Of a stretch of 64,000 bases of DNA, positions 20,234 through 28,742 are shown in pieces (within the stretch, counting starts at the first letter, position 1; every line of letters starts with the position of its first letter). The notes beneath the pieces were generated by a model, which was given only the letters and a program-made list of their open reading frames with translations, was not told the origin of the DNA and did not search any database. The position numbers and the translations under genes were made by a program. This DNA comes from Bacteroidota bacterium (GTDB lineage Bacteria > Bacteroidota > Bacteroidia > AKYH767-A > OLB10): contig JADKIC010000016.1 in NCBI GenBank assembly GCA_016721435.1, positions 45,038 through 109,037 on the forward strand. The letters run 5' to 3'.

Positions 20234-20713
20234 TTAAGACAGGTGCTTATTTACAAGCTTAGTCATTTCAAACATTGAAACCTGGCTTTTTCCGCCGAAT
20301 ACCGCTTTCAATTTATCGTCAGCGTTGATCATACGACGGTTTTTCTTGTCCTGAAGGCTGTTCTTTTTAATGTAACCCCAGATTTTTTTAACTACTTCTG
20401 TGCGAGGTACAGCACCATTACCAATTACAGCAGCAAGAGCTGAACTTGGTGTCATCGCCTTCATGAAGGCAGCATTTGGTGTACGTTTAACTTTCGCTTT
20501 CGCAGCTTTTTTAGGAGCAGCAGCTTTCTTAGGAGCAGCTTTTTTAGGAGCAGCGGCTTTCTTAGGAGCAGCTTTTTTCGCAGCTTTCTTAGGAGCAGCT
20601 TTTTTAGGAGCAGCTTTCTTAGTTGCTTTTTTAGGAGCAGCTTTCTTAGTTGCTTTTTTTGGTGCGGCCTTTTTGGCGGCCTTCTTAGCAGGTTTTGCTT
20701 TTTTAGTTGCCAT
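20234..20713 (-). CDS. SWIB/MDM2-domain protein with histone-H1-like tail
   Basis: The 159-residue protein has two parts. Residues 1-75 are almost only Lys, Ala, Pro and Thr in repeats such as KKAAPKKATKKAAPKK, like eukaryotic histone H1 tails and bacterial AlgP/HctB-type DNA-binding tails. Residues about 80-159 are a SWIB/MDM2 domain (LAAVIGNGAVPRTEVVKKIW, YIKKNSLQDKKNRRMINADD, VSMFEMTKLVNKHLS). The tail should coat DNA non-specifically; the SWIB domain usually binds protein. It is probably nucleoid-associated. SWIB proteins are known from chlamydiae and Bacteroidota. The gene stands alone with its own terminator. Confidence 0.88.
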   Translation of the reverse strand: MATKKAKPAKKAAKKAAPKKATKKAAPKKATKKAAPKKAAPKKAAKKAAPKKAAAPKKAAPKKAAAPKKAAKAKVKRTPNAAFMKAMTPSSALAAVIGNGAVPRTEVVKKIWGYIKKNSLQDKKNRRMINADDKLKAVFGGKSQVSMFEMTKLVNKHLS

Positions 20714-20766
20714 TGTTTTTATTGTTAATGATGTTGAGTGGTGCTAATTTATCTCAGCAATCGTTT

Positions 20767-20844
20767 ACAGAGGGGGCTCCCTCTGTAATTTTATTAACAG
20801 GGTAGACGGTTGATATTGTTAATTACAGAGGGGCTCAGAGGGAG
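20767..20844. repeat. palindrome and related inverted repeat upstream of the SWIB gene
   Basis: ACAGAGGGGGCTCCCTCTGT (20767-20786) is a hairpin. A second related stretch (ATTACAGAGGGGCTCAGAGG, from 20822) follows 35 bp later in the same orientation. No gene ends toward the T-rich side of the hairpin, so it is more likely a dispersed repeat than a terminator. Confidence 0.5.
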
Positions 20845-20904
20845 AAAAAGCACTTGTTTTTTGATTTTTTTCAGAGGTAAAAAATAGAATTCTCAGAGGA
20901 GAAA

Positions 20905-21805
20905 CTAATTATTTTTATGATGAGAGAGTAAGAGCAACCACGCCTCACTCACGTTGCCTTTTTCCAGGTGATGCGCAGCCAGGTGTACTGCTATTGTTAA
21001 ATTCTCTGCATCGTCACTCAATGTATCGAGGAGTTTTTTGACATCTTCGCGCTTGGCGAACGCTATTATTTCATCGTTTAGCGGGAGGTTTTCTACATTT
21101 CCAAGTAGGCCAAGATCATTTCCGGTGAGTATTTTACTGAAGCGGATAGGTTCAGGAATTCTGTCAACTCCTATTCCAAGACTCGTTAAAGGCTTTGGAA
21201 CCTCGAATAATCCTTTGGAGGCTCTGGAGTACCAATCACCGCCAAGTCGTGCCACCTGGTCCATTTTAAAATGATTGATCTGACCTTTATCATTCAATAC
21301 TTCCTCATTAATATGCATCATGACAATTTCGCAGATGACAAGATTGCCCGCACCACCGCGCACTCCGGTTTGGATGATTTGTTTTACCTTACATTCAAGC
21401 TGAGCCGGGGATTCTCTCACTCTTGGAGGTTTTACAAGAATTGATTCCTGCATGGTGAAGCCGGCTTTGGTAAATTCATTTATATTTTTTCGTATTCGGT
21501 ACTGGCCAGCGACATTGCTGTACCATGGCATAGCTGACGATGTTGACCACGACTTCATCCACCTGCCTTACATTTTCTAGCGTATGTTTAGTAGTGCCGT
21601 CTCTTCCCCTTAAAGCCGGACTAAAAATTAACAGCGGCGGGTTAGATCCGAAAGAATTGAAAAAACTAAAGGGGCTGAGGTTAATCGCACCGGTTCGGTC
21701 CATGCTGCTCACAAAAGCAATAGGCCGCGGCGCAATTGCACCCAACATATACGCATGCAGTTCCTGTGGCTTTATTTCTTTCGGATTTATGCTTTTGAAG
21801 TTCAT
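20905..21805 (-). CDS. flavin reductase-like domain protein (one frameshift)
   Basis: Joined across one break, this is an FMN-binding split-barrel protein of about 300 residues from the flavin reductase-like family. The N-terminal part reads MLGAIAPRPIAFVSSMDRTG and INLSPFSFFNSFGSNPPLL. The second piece continues TKAGFTMQESILVKPPRVRE and holds the LGGDWYSRA segment common in this group. The break is near 21515-21516, where one extra A on the coding strand would give ...MVQQMSLASTEYEKN. Such proteins bind FMN and reduce flavin or other substrates. The specific reaction is unknown. Confidence 0.82.
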
Positions 21806-21885
21806 ATTTTGTTAATTAATTGATTTCAGGCTGCTAAATTCAGAAACTATCCTGTACCCGAGCTACCAAATTGCCAAAAGATTGC

Positions 21886-21893
21886 TATTTTTG
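21886..21893 (+). promoter_or_regulatory. -7 promoter box of the tRNA-Leu transcript
   Basis: TATTTTTG is an exact TAnnTTTG match 65 bp before the tRNA 5' end, giving a leader of about 55-60 nt. Confidence 0.5.
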
Positions 21894-21957
21894 CCGACCT
21901 CTTCCCCGAAATAGTACTTCGGTAGTGGAGTAAGTTCTTTGAAAACAGAATTACTTT

Positions 21958-22039
21958 GCGCATGTGGCGTAATTGGTAGCCGCGCCAGACTTAGGATCTG
22001 GTGCTGAAAGGCGTGGGGGTTCGAGTCCCTCCATGCGCA
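21958..22039 (+). tRNA. tRNA-Leu (anticodon UAG)
   Basis: The acceptor stem GCGCATG (21958-21964) pairs with CATGCGC (22032-22038). The anticodon stem CCAGA/TCTGG encloses loop CTTAGGA with anticodon TAG. The long variable arm (TGCTGAAAGGCGT) is typical of class II leucine tRNA, and the T loop GTTCGAGTC is intact. CCA is not encoded. The 3' end of this gene is the seed of the tandem array that follows. Confidence 0.95.
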
Positions 22040-22700
22040 CAAAGTAAGCAATGGAGCCAAGCCCGGAAGACGCCTTAGGCGTTCTTCCGCGGCCTCCAGG
22101 CGCACAACGTAAAGATGCCCGGAAGACGCCTTAGGCGTTCTTCCGCGGCCTCCAGGCGCACAACGTAAAGATGCCCGGAAGACGCCTTAGGCGTTCTTCT
22201 GCGGCCTCCAGACGCACAACGTAAAGATGCCCGGAAGACGCCTTAGGCGTTCTTCTGTGGCCTCCAGGCGCACAACGTAAAGATGCCCGAAAGACGCCTT
22301 AGGCGTTCTTCTGTGGCCTCCAGGCGCACAACGTAAAGATGCCCGAAAGACGCCGTAGGCCGTTCTTCCGTGGCCTCCAGGTGCACAAACTAAGGGAACC
22401 CGGAAGACGCAATAGGCGAGCTTGTGCGGCTTCCATGCAGCGGAAAGTAAGCAGACCCGGAACGCATACCGGTGTTCTTCCGTGACCTTCAAACGCACAA
22501 AATAAGCATAGGAATCAAGCCCGGAACTCGCCCTAATCAACCTTAGGGGCCTCCAGGCCCCACAAAGTATGCAGACCAGGAAAGGCTCCCTATGGGAACT
22601 TTCGTGGCCTCTAAGCCACGCAAAGTACGCAGACCGGAACTCTCGCTAACTGAGCTCCAGTGTTTCCAATCCCACAAAGTAAGTAACCTTGGTATTCAAT
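22036..22700. repeat. 56-bp tandem array seeded by the tRNA-Leu 3' end
   Basis: About eleven units run head to tail from the tRNA. Each starts with a copy of the tRNA 3' end and trailer (CTCCAGGCGCACAACGTAA compared with CTCCATGCGCACAAAGTAA). Each then carries a hairpin, GGAAGACGCC-TTA-GGCGTTCTTCC. Unit starts are 22036 (64 bp, longer), 22100, 22156, 22212, 22268, 22324 (57 bp), 22381, about 22437, 22493, 22558, 22617, plus a partial unit at 22672. Units nearest the tRNA are almost identical and later ones decay step by step. 56 is not a multiple of three, so the array does not encode a repeat protein. Confidence 0.92.
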
Positions 22701-22896
22701 CTGATCGTTCTTTGGTAACAACCGAAGAACCATCTCCCCAATTTGTTGTTGAAACATTACGCCATTATCCTACGAATTATTGAAATTACCTTTAATAAAG
22801 TATACTTATCCTCATGGATAGCTGATAAAAATTTAAAATGTTTTCAATCGTTACCCGTTTTTATCTATCTATCACCGTAAATTCCATTTATATCAT

Positions 22897-24264
22897 ATGA
22901 ATATCGTTCAAGAGAATATTGATACCCTGAATGCGGTATTAAAAGTGCAGTTGAAACCTGAGGATTACAGACCACAGGTGGATGAGGCTATCAAAAAGTA
23001 CAAGAAGAAGGCTTCCATGCCGGGTTTTAGACCGGGGCATGTTCCGGAGAATCTTATCCGTAAAATGTACGGAAAATCAGTGCTGGCAGATGAATTGAAT
23101 AAAATTGTCGCCGATTCAGTCGATAAGTTTATCGTGGAAAATAACCTGCAGGTGCTGGGTAATCCTCTTCCAAAGGCAGAGAACGACATCGACATTAACT
23201 GGGATCAGCCCACGGATTTTGAATTTAGTTTTGATATGGCTTTGGCTCCTGAAGTGCATCTTACACTTCCTCCGGCACATTCCTTCCTTACTTACGATAT
23301 TCAGGTAGATGAAAAAACCATCGATGAGGAGATTGATAAACTGGCCAGGAGATATGGTAACTATACCAGTCCTGAAGTTACAGATATTGACAGCTCAGTG
23401 TACGGAACTTTTCGTGAGGTGGATGCAAATGGCGAGTTGGTTGAAAATGGTCACAGCAATCAAGCTTTTATGATGATTACCAAAGTGGCCGATGAAGCTA
23501 CACGGAATAAATTCGTGGGTGTGAAGAACGGTGATGCCATTATTTTTAATCCGGTTACTGCCATCCGCGTAGAAGAAGAGGTGAAGTACCTGCTGGGAAT
23601 TAAAGAAGGAAATATTCAGGATTATAGTAAAGACTACTCTTTTACCATTGAACGCATCAATAGAGTGGAAAAGGCGGAGTTCAATCAGGCGTTTTTTGAT
23701 CAGGTATATGGGGAGAATGTGGTGTCTGATCTGGCAGGTTTCCGCGAAAAAGTGCGCTCTGAAATTGCGCAAGGCTATGGGTATGAGGCTGACAACGCTT
23801 TGCGTCACGAAATGGAAGATGTGCTGCTGAAGGAATCAAATCTGAATTTACCGGATGAGTTTTTAAAGCGATGGCTCAAACATAGCAACGAGAAAATTAC
23901 GGATGAGCAATTGGCAAAGGAGTATCACCAGTATGCCCGTGACCTGAAGTGGAAGCTGATCGAGAATAAAATTTATGGAGATCAGAATATGCAACTGACC
24001 AAGGAGGAAATAGAAAGCTATGCCCGTAATATGATTATTGATCAGTACTTGCGGTATGGTCAGGCGCATATGTTGGATGAAGAGAAGCTTAAAGAATTGA
24101 CCGAACGTTATTTAAAAAATCAGGAGTCGGTGCAAAGAGTGGTGGAAAGTCTGAGTGGAAGAAAAGTGTTCGAGTACCTGAACCAAATTGTATCTAAGGA
24201 CGTAAAAAATGTAAGCCATGATGAATTCGTTGAAATCATGAGCCGTCATCATCATCACCATTAA
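22897..24264 (+). CDS. tig: trigger factor
   Basis: This is a ribosome-associated chaperone of 455 residues. The ribosome-docking signature GFRPGHVP is at residues 43-50. A diverged PPIase-like middle domain (DIDSSVYGTFREVDANGELV) and a long helical C-terminal arm follow (FNQAFFDQVYGENVVSDLAG, LPDEFLKRWLKHSNEKIT). The last residues are SRHHHHH, a natural five-histidine tail with mixed CAT/CAC codons, which could bind metal. The tail is outside the conserved fold. clpP begins 17 bp downstream, so nascent-chain folding and proteolysis genes form one unit. Confidence 0.95.
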   Translation: MNIVQENIDTLNAVLKVQLKPEDYRPQVDEAIKKYKKKASMPGFRPGHVPENLIRKMYGKSVLADELNKIVADSVDKFIVENNLQVLGNPLPKAENDIDINWDQPTDFEFSFDMALAPEVHLTLPPAHSFLTYDIQVDEKTIDEEIDKLARRYGNYTSPEVTDIDSSVYGTFREVDANGELVENGHSNQAFMMITKVADEATRNKFVGVKNGDAIIFNPVTAIRVEEEVKYLLGIKEGNIQDYSKDYSFTIERINRVEKAEFNQAFFDQVYGENVVSDLAGFREKVRSEIAQGYGYEADNALRHEMEDVLLKESNLNLPDEFLKRWLKHSNEKITDEQLAKEYHQYARDLKWKLIENKIYGDQNMQLTKEEIESYARNMIIDQYLRYGQAHMLDEEKLKELTERYLKNQESVQRVVESLSGRKVFEYLNQIVSKDVKNVSHDEFVEIMSRHHHHH

Positions 24265-24280
24265 TTAAATCCAAAAAAAT

Positions 24281-24969
24281 ATGGACTTCCGTAACGAATT
24301 TACACAGTATGCCGTGAAACACCGCGGTATGAGTAGTCTGGGTGTAGATAGTTATATCAGCTCGGTTCATGCCGACTATATTTCTCCCACCATTATTGAG
24401 GAGCGTCAGTTGAATGTTGCTCAAATGGACGTATTCTCCCGTCTGATGATGGACCGTATCATCTTCCTTGGTGTTCCGATCAATGATTATGTAGCGAATA
24501 TTATTCAGGCCCAGTTGCTCTTCCTTGAATCTTCCGATGCAAAACGTGATATCACTATTTATATTAATAGTCCGGGTGGATCTGTTTATGCAGGACTCGG
24601 TATTTACGATACCATGCAATGGATTAACCTGATGTTTCCATGGTGTGTACCGGTATCGCTGCCTCTATGGCTGCAGTATTGTTATGCGCCGGAAATAAAG
24701 GAAAGCGCAGTGCACTGAAGCATAGCCGCGTGATGATTCACCAACCGATGGGCGGAGCAGAAGGTCAGGCCTCGGATATTGAAATCACCGCCCGCGAAAT
24801 CCAGAAACTGAAGAAGGAATTGTATGAAATCATCTCCCAACATAGTGGCAAGGATTATGAGCAGGTTTGGAAAGATTCAGACCGTGATTACTGGATGACA
24901 GCTCAGGAAGCCAAAGATTATGGTATGATCGACGAAGTCCTGTTGAAAGTAAAAGGCGGTACAAAATAA
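24281..24969 (+). CDS. clpP: ClpP protease subunit (one frameshift)
   Basis: This is the serine peptidase that degrades proteins unfolded by ClpX. Joined across the break it is about 229 residues. The corrected sequence has Ser129 in GIAASMA and His154 in MIHQPMGG; the acidic member of the triad lies further on. The oxyanion region INSPGGSVYAG and the end YGMIDEVL are present. The frame breaks at 24628-24629, where CC should be CCC, giving MQWINPDVSMVCTGIA. A one-base homopolymer loss in a housekeeping gene points to a sequencing error. It lies between tig and clpX, the usual order. Confidence 0.92.
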
Positions 24970-24988
24970 TTAATTGAATATTAATTCT

Positions 24989-25020
24989 AAACCGGTCTGC
25001 TTCAACGGCGGGCCGGTTTT
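24989..25020 (+). terminator. hairpin between clpP and clpX
   Basis: AAACCGG (24989-24995) pairs with CCGGTTTT (25013-25020) with a short T tail. It may end or attenuate the tig-clpP transcript before clpX. Confidence 0.6.
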
Positions 25021-25038
25021 ATACTTATATTTATCATC

Positions 25039-26275
25039 GTGAAGCAGAAGCAAGATATTGTATGTTCTTTTTGTGGTCGTGACAAGAGTCAGGCAAATGT
25101 GTTGATTGCAGGTATCAATGGTCATATTTGTGATCAATGCGTTGCACAGGCACAAACCATTATTCATGATGAACAGGATCAGAAGCTGAAGACGACGATT
25201 GGAACTCCATTAACGCTTCCAAAACCTGCCGAGATTAAAAAGTTTTTAGATGATTATATCATCGGTCAGGAGCATGCGAAAAAAGTACTTTCTGTTGCCG
25301 TTTATAATCACTACAAACGTCTTATACATAAGAGTAAAATCGGGAAAGATGATGTTGAATTGGAGAAATCCAATATTGTGATGGTAGGGAGACCGGTACC
25401 GGAAAAACATTGCTCGCCCGTACGATTGCCAAATTGCTGAAAGTGCCTTTTTGTATTGCAGATGCAACCGTTCTCACCGAGGCCGGGTATGTAGGGGAAG
25501 ATGTGGAACATGTGCTGGCCCGCCTGCTGCAGAACGCCGACTATGATGTAGCCGCAGCCGAACGAGGTATTGTTTTTATAGATGAAATTGATAAGATTGC
25601 CAGAAAAGGGGATAATCCTTCTATTACAAGAGATGTTTCCGGGGAAGGTGTACAGCAGGGATTGTTGAAGATGCTGGAGAGTTCGGTGGTGAATGTGCCG
25701 CCCCAGGGTGGAAGGAAGCATCCGGAACAAAAGTTGATTCCGTTGAATACTCAAAATATCCTCTTTATATGCGGTGGTGCCTTTGATGGTATCGACAAAA
25801 TAATCACCCGTCGATTACAAACGAATGCCATCGGCTATGCTCAAAATCAGAGCAGGATGTAGATCATGACAATGTGGTGCAATATGTGAGTCCGGTAGAT
25901 TTAAAATCATTTGGATTAATTCCTGAGTTGATTGGCCGTTTGCCTGTCATCACGCATCTCTCTCCTCTGGATAAAACAGCTTTGCGCCGAATTCTTTCCG
26001 AGCCGAAGAATTCGTTGATCCGCCAGTATCAGAAGTTATTCGATATGGAAAATATCAAACTTAGTTTTTCAGATGAAGTGTTCGATTTTATTGTTGAAAA
26101 AGCGATTGAATTTAAGTTGGGGGCGCGTGGTTTACGCAGTATTTGTGAAGCGATTATGCTGGATGCGATGTTTGAAATTCCGAGTGGTAAATCACCAAAG
26201 GAGTTTACGATCACGCTCGATTACGCCATTGATAAGCTGAATAAATCCAATATTAAGCAGCTGAAAGTAGCCTGA
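25039..26275 (+). CDS. clpX: ClpX ATPase (two frameshifts)
   Basis: This is the AAA+ unfoldase that feeds ClpP. The three pieces join to about 412 residues. The N-terminal zinc-binding domain has CSFCGRDK and HICDQC. The AAA+ core has TGTGKTLLARTIAKLL (Walker A) and GIVFIDEIDKIARK (Walker B). The pore-region segment is followed by SFGLIPELIGRLPVI. The C-terminal lid contains GARGLRSICEAIMLDAMFEI. Breaks lie at GGG 25387-25389 (one more G gives VGETGTGKT) and at G25839 (one more G gives YGSKSEQD). The start is GTG at 25039. Confidence 0.93.
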
Positions 26276-26376
26276 TTTCAGAAGTCCGATAAATTGATCG
26301 GGTTTCAGCGCATCTCCTATAAAAACAAAACTCCTATTTACCCCCGGCTCGCTGATAGACAGAGAAGGAATAGTCA

Positions 26377-26828
26377 CTAGGCATTTTTATCATCTGCTTT
26401 GTGTTTTTCGAGATGAATCAGTTTCCATGCACTCATGCTGAATTCAGGGAAGAACGTATCCGCCTCCATAACCACATCTACACGGGTAAGGTATAATTTA
26501 TCAGCTACCTGAATCGCCTGACGGTAAATGTCAGCCCCGCCTATCACAAATACCTCGTCTTCCTTACTGCAACTTTTGATGGCATCAAAAAGGTCTTCAT
26601 TGATTTCACAGCCCGGTGCCTCATAGTTTTCTTGCCGCGTCACAACAATATTCCGACGAAGCGGAAGTGCTTTACCGATAGATTCACGGTGTTTCTTCCC
26701 ATGATGACGGTATGTCCGGTGGTCACTTTCTTAAAAAATTTCAGATCCGCAGGTAAATGCCAGAGTAGACGGTTATCCTTTCCTATACCGGATTTTTTAT
26801 CCAGAGCTGCAATGAGTGACAGGATCAT
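26377..26828 (-). CDS. folA: dihydrofolate reductase (one frameshift)
   Basis: The enzyme reduces dihydrofolate to tetrahydrofolate with NADPH. It recycles the folate oxidised by thymidylate synthase, whose gene lies 5 kb away. The corrected protein is about 150 residues: MILSLIAALDKKSGIGKDN, LLWHLPADLKFFKK, GHTVIMGRK and the cofactor motif VFVIGGADIYRQA. The break is at 26692-26694, where one more A on the coding strand turns MGRNTVN into MGRKHRESIGKALPLRRNIV. I use the ATG at 26828; an upstream in-frame ATG at 26885 would add 19 unrelated residues. Confidence 0.9.
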
Positions 26829-27010
26829 TTCTATGAGATGAAGTAAATTGGTTTTCGGTATGAAAATATGGATTTTATCGTTCATCGGGATAAATCGTGG
26901 GCTAAACCTGCTTTTTCCTCTTACTTGATTAAACTTTTATACAATCAGTCGATCTACGCGTTAAGGTTACATTATTTTTTTGTAAAATCGTATCCCAAAA
27001 CTATTCAGCC

Positions 27011-27406
27011 ATGCGAATTACAATTATTGGATTTCTAATCCTTTCAATCCTGACTTCCTGCGAAAAGGAGGCCGGAGAAGGTGGTAATTCTGTCATTAAA
27101 GGGACAATTTTGGAAAGAAGATATACAGTTTTTCCGAGTATTTACACGGATAAGGCTGCATTGGATCTGGATGTGTACATCATTTACGGGGATGATGGAA
27201 ATGCTATCGATGATAGAACCCGTACCAGTTTTGACGGTAGTTATAAATTTGAATTCCTGAAAAAAGGCAAGTATAAAATCTTCGTCTATACGGAAGATAC
27301 CGCGTTAAGTAATTTTGGAAATGATAAAGCCCTGATTCTTGAAACGGAAATCACCAAAAATAATTCAGAGGTGAATCTTCCCACGCTGACCAGAATCAAC
27401 CTGTAG
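27011..27406 (+). CDS. small lipoprotein with carboxypeptidase-like fold
   Basis: The 131-residue protein has a lipobox (LILSILTSC, Cys at about 17). The mature part has alternating beta strands (VIKGTILERRYTVFPS, TSFDGSYKFEFLKKGKYKIF). This resembles the carboxypeptidase-regulatory/SpaA-like beta-sandwich often found in envelope lipoproteins. No enzyme motif is seen. It is 5 bp upstream of the VTC-domain gene and so probably belongs to the same operon, which also encodes DUF4956 and DUF2490 proteins. Confidence 0.65.
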   Translation: MRITIIGFLILSILTSCEKEAGEGGNSVIKGTILERRYTVFPSIYTDKAALDLDVYIIYGDDGNAIDDRTRTSFDGSYKFEFLKKGKYKIFVYTEDTALSNFGNDKALILETEITKNNSEVNLPTLTRINL

Positions 27407-27411
27407 CAACA

Positions 27412-28161
27412 ATGGATTTAAATAATTTGCTAGCAGGATTCCCTTCTATCACTCTAAAGGAGATGGATGAAGTTTCTCTTACAAATAGAATTGATACCAA
27501 GTATGTTTTTCATATTTCACTATTAAGTGATCTCCTGAATTCACTCTTGCCGTTCTATAGGATTCTTGAAATCGATCAGATTCGGGTGCATCCCTATGAA
27601 ACGCTTTATTTTGACGATCAGGAGTTGAGTTTATATCTCAATCATCACAATCAGCGGGGCAGCAGGTATAAATTAAGACTACGCAGGTATGGTAGCTCTT
27701 CGGTCTCTTATATGGAGATGAAGAGAAAAACGAATACCGGTCGGACGATTAAAGCCCGGATGAAAACTGCTGATTTTGATCCGGCATTGCACCCTGAGCA
27801 GGAAAGTTTTTTCAGAGAGCAGACTGCATTGTCTAACGGGAAATGGGACTTTACGACCCGAATTAAATTTAATCGAATTACCTTGGTGAGCCTGGATCCT
27901 CCGGAAAGAATGACCTTAGATCTTCAATTACATTTTGGGGATAGTACCAGGTCGAAAGAGTTTCCCAACCTGGTGGTGGCTGAAGTGAAGCAAGGAAGTA
28001 AATCTCCCTCCGCCTTCATTAAAGAAATGAAAAACCGGCATATTCATCCTTTTTCTTTATCTAAATATTGCCTTGGACTTTCGTTATTGCGGCCGGAAAT
28101 AAAACAGAATCTTTTCAAAAAACAACAACTTATCATTCAACAATTACAAGACAGAGCTTAA
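27412..28161 (+). CDS. VTC-domain (polyphosphate polymerase-like) protein
   Basis: The 249-residue protein is a single VTC domain, the catalytic tunnel fold of the yeast polyphosphate polymerase Vtc4. Basic strands lining the predicted tunnel are visible: LTNRIDTKYVFH, SRYKLRLRRYG, VSYMEMKRKTNTGRTIKARM and the acidic/basic LVVAEVKQGSK. It may polymerise or bind polyphosphate or another triphosphate at the inner membrane. Bacterial VTC proteins are often next to DUF4956 membrane proteins and CotH kinases, as here. The substrate has not been settled for most of them. Confidence 0.85.
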   Translation: MDLNNLLAGFPSITLKEMDEVSLTNRIDTKYVFHISLLSDLLNSLLPFYRILEIDQIRVHPYETLYFDDQELSLYLNHHNQRGSRYKLRLRRYGSSSVSYMEMKRKTNTGRTIKARMKTADFDPALHPEQESFFREQTALSNGKWDFTTRIKFNRITLVSLDPPERMTLDLQLHFGDSTRSKEFPNLVVAEVKQGSKSPSAFIKEMKNRHIHPFSLSKYCLGLSLLRPEIKQNLFKKQQLIIQQLQDRA

Positions 28162-28162
28162 T

Positions 28163-28739
28163 ATGGAATTAGATTTATTTGACAAACTGGGAGATAAATT
28201 CTTCATGCGATTTCTCATTGATCTGGTCGCGGTCAGTATTATCGTTTTCAGTATTTACCTCCCTAATTATAAAAAAAGAGACCACTTGTTCACTTTTTTT
28301 ATGTTTAATGTGGTGATCTATATTATTACTTATTTATTGAGTAAGGTGGAGATGTCGTTTGGTGCTGCTTTTGGATTGTTTGCCGTTTTTTCATTACTGA
28401 GATATAGAACAGAAAATATTTCAGAGAAGGACATGACTTATCTTCTTTTGTTTATAGCGATGGGTTTGATTAATTCTACAGTGAAGGGAACCTACTTTGA
28501 ATCGGTGATATTAAACGGTATTCTCATGCTAGCCGCCTGGATTTTAGATTGGTGTCTTGGTAAAAAATGAAAAAACGCAAACCATTTTATACGAGAAAAT
28601 TGAGAATGTTAGAGATGATAAAGCACAGGTGTTGATGGATGATTTAAAGCTCCGGACCGGATTGAATATTCATAAAGTGGCTGTAGTCTATATTGACTTC
28701 GTAAAAGACAGTGCTGAGCTTAAGATTTATTATTACTGA
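28163..28739 (+). CDS. DUF4956 membrane protein (one frameshift)
   Basis: The first part has four hydrophobic segments: FLIDLVAVSIIVFSIYL, FMFNVVIYIITYLL, FGAAFGLFAVFSLLRYR and ILNGILMLAAWILDW. The soluble C-terminal part (YEKIENVRDDKAQVLMDDL, RTGLNIHKVAVVYIDFVKD) is typical of DUF4956. Frame is lost in the six-A run at 28562-28567. With five A the sequence reads LGKNEKTQTILYEK and the protein is about 192 residues. The gene begins 1 bp after the VTC gene, so the two are almost certainly cotranslated. It may anchor or channel the VTC product. Confidence 0.83.
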
Positions 28740-28742
28740 TCG

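Noticed and set aside
20767..20786. Terminator upstream of the SWIB gene
   Set aside because: The hairpin has its T-rich side on the plus strand, where no gene ends; it is better treated as a repeat.
21863..22105. Minus-strand frame across tRNA-Leu containing WRDSNPHAFQHQ
   Set aside because: It is the antisense of the tRNA and array, a well-known kind of false protein; no start signal or family supports it.
22187..22540. 117-residue minus-strand frame within the array
   Set aside because: The 56-bp period shifts frame at every unit, so the apparent repeat peptide is accidental.
22036..22700. Possible CRISPR array
   Set aside because: Units are contiguous with no variable spacers, the repeat includes the tRNA 3' end, and no cas gene is near.
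22592..22783. 63-codon plus-strand frame at the end of the array
   Set aside because: It begins inside degenerate repeat units, and the remainder has no recognisable family or ribosome-binding signal.
24241..24264. Poly-His tail as cloning-vector contamination
   Set aside because: Codons are mixed, the stop is native and clpP follows at normal spacing with no vector sequence.
25039..26275. Programmed frameshifting in clpX or clpP
   Set aside because: There is no slippery heptamer with downstream structure, the breaks are at plain G and C runs, and many unrelated genes show the same fault.
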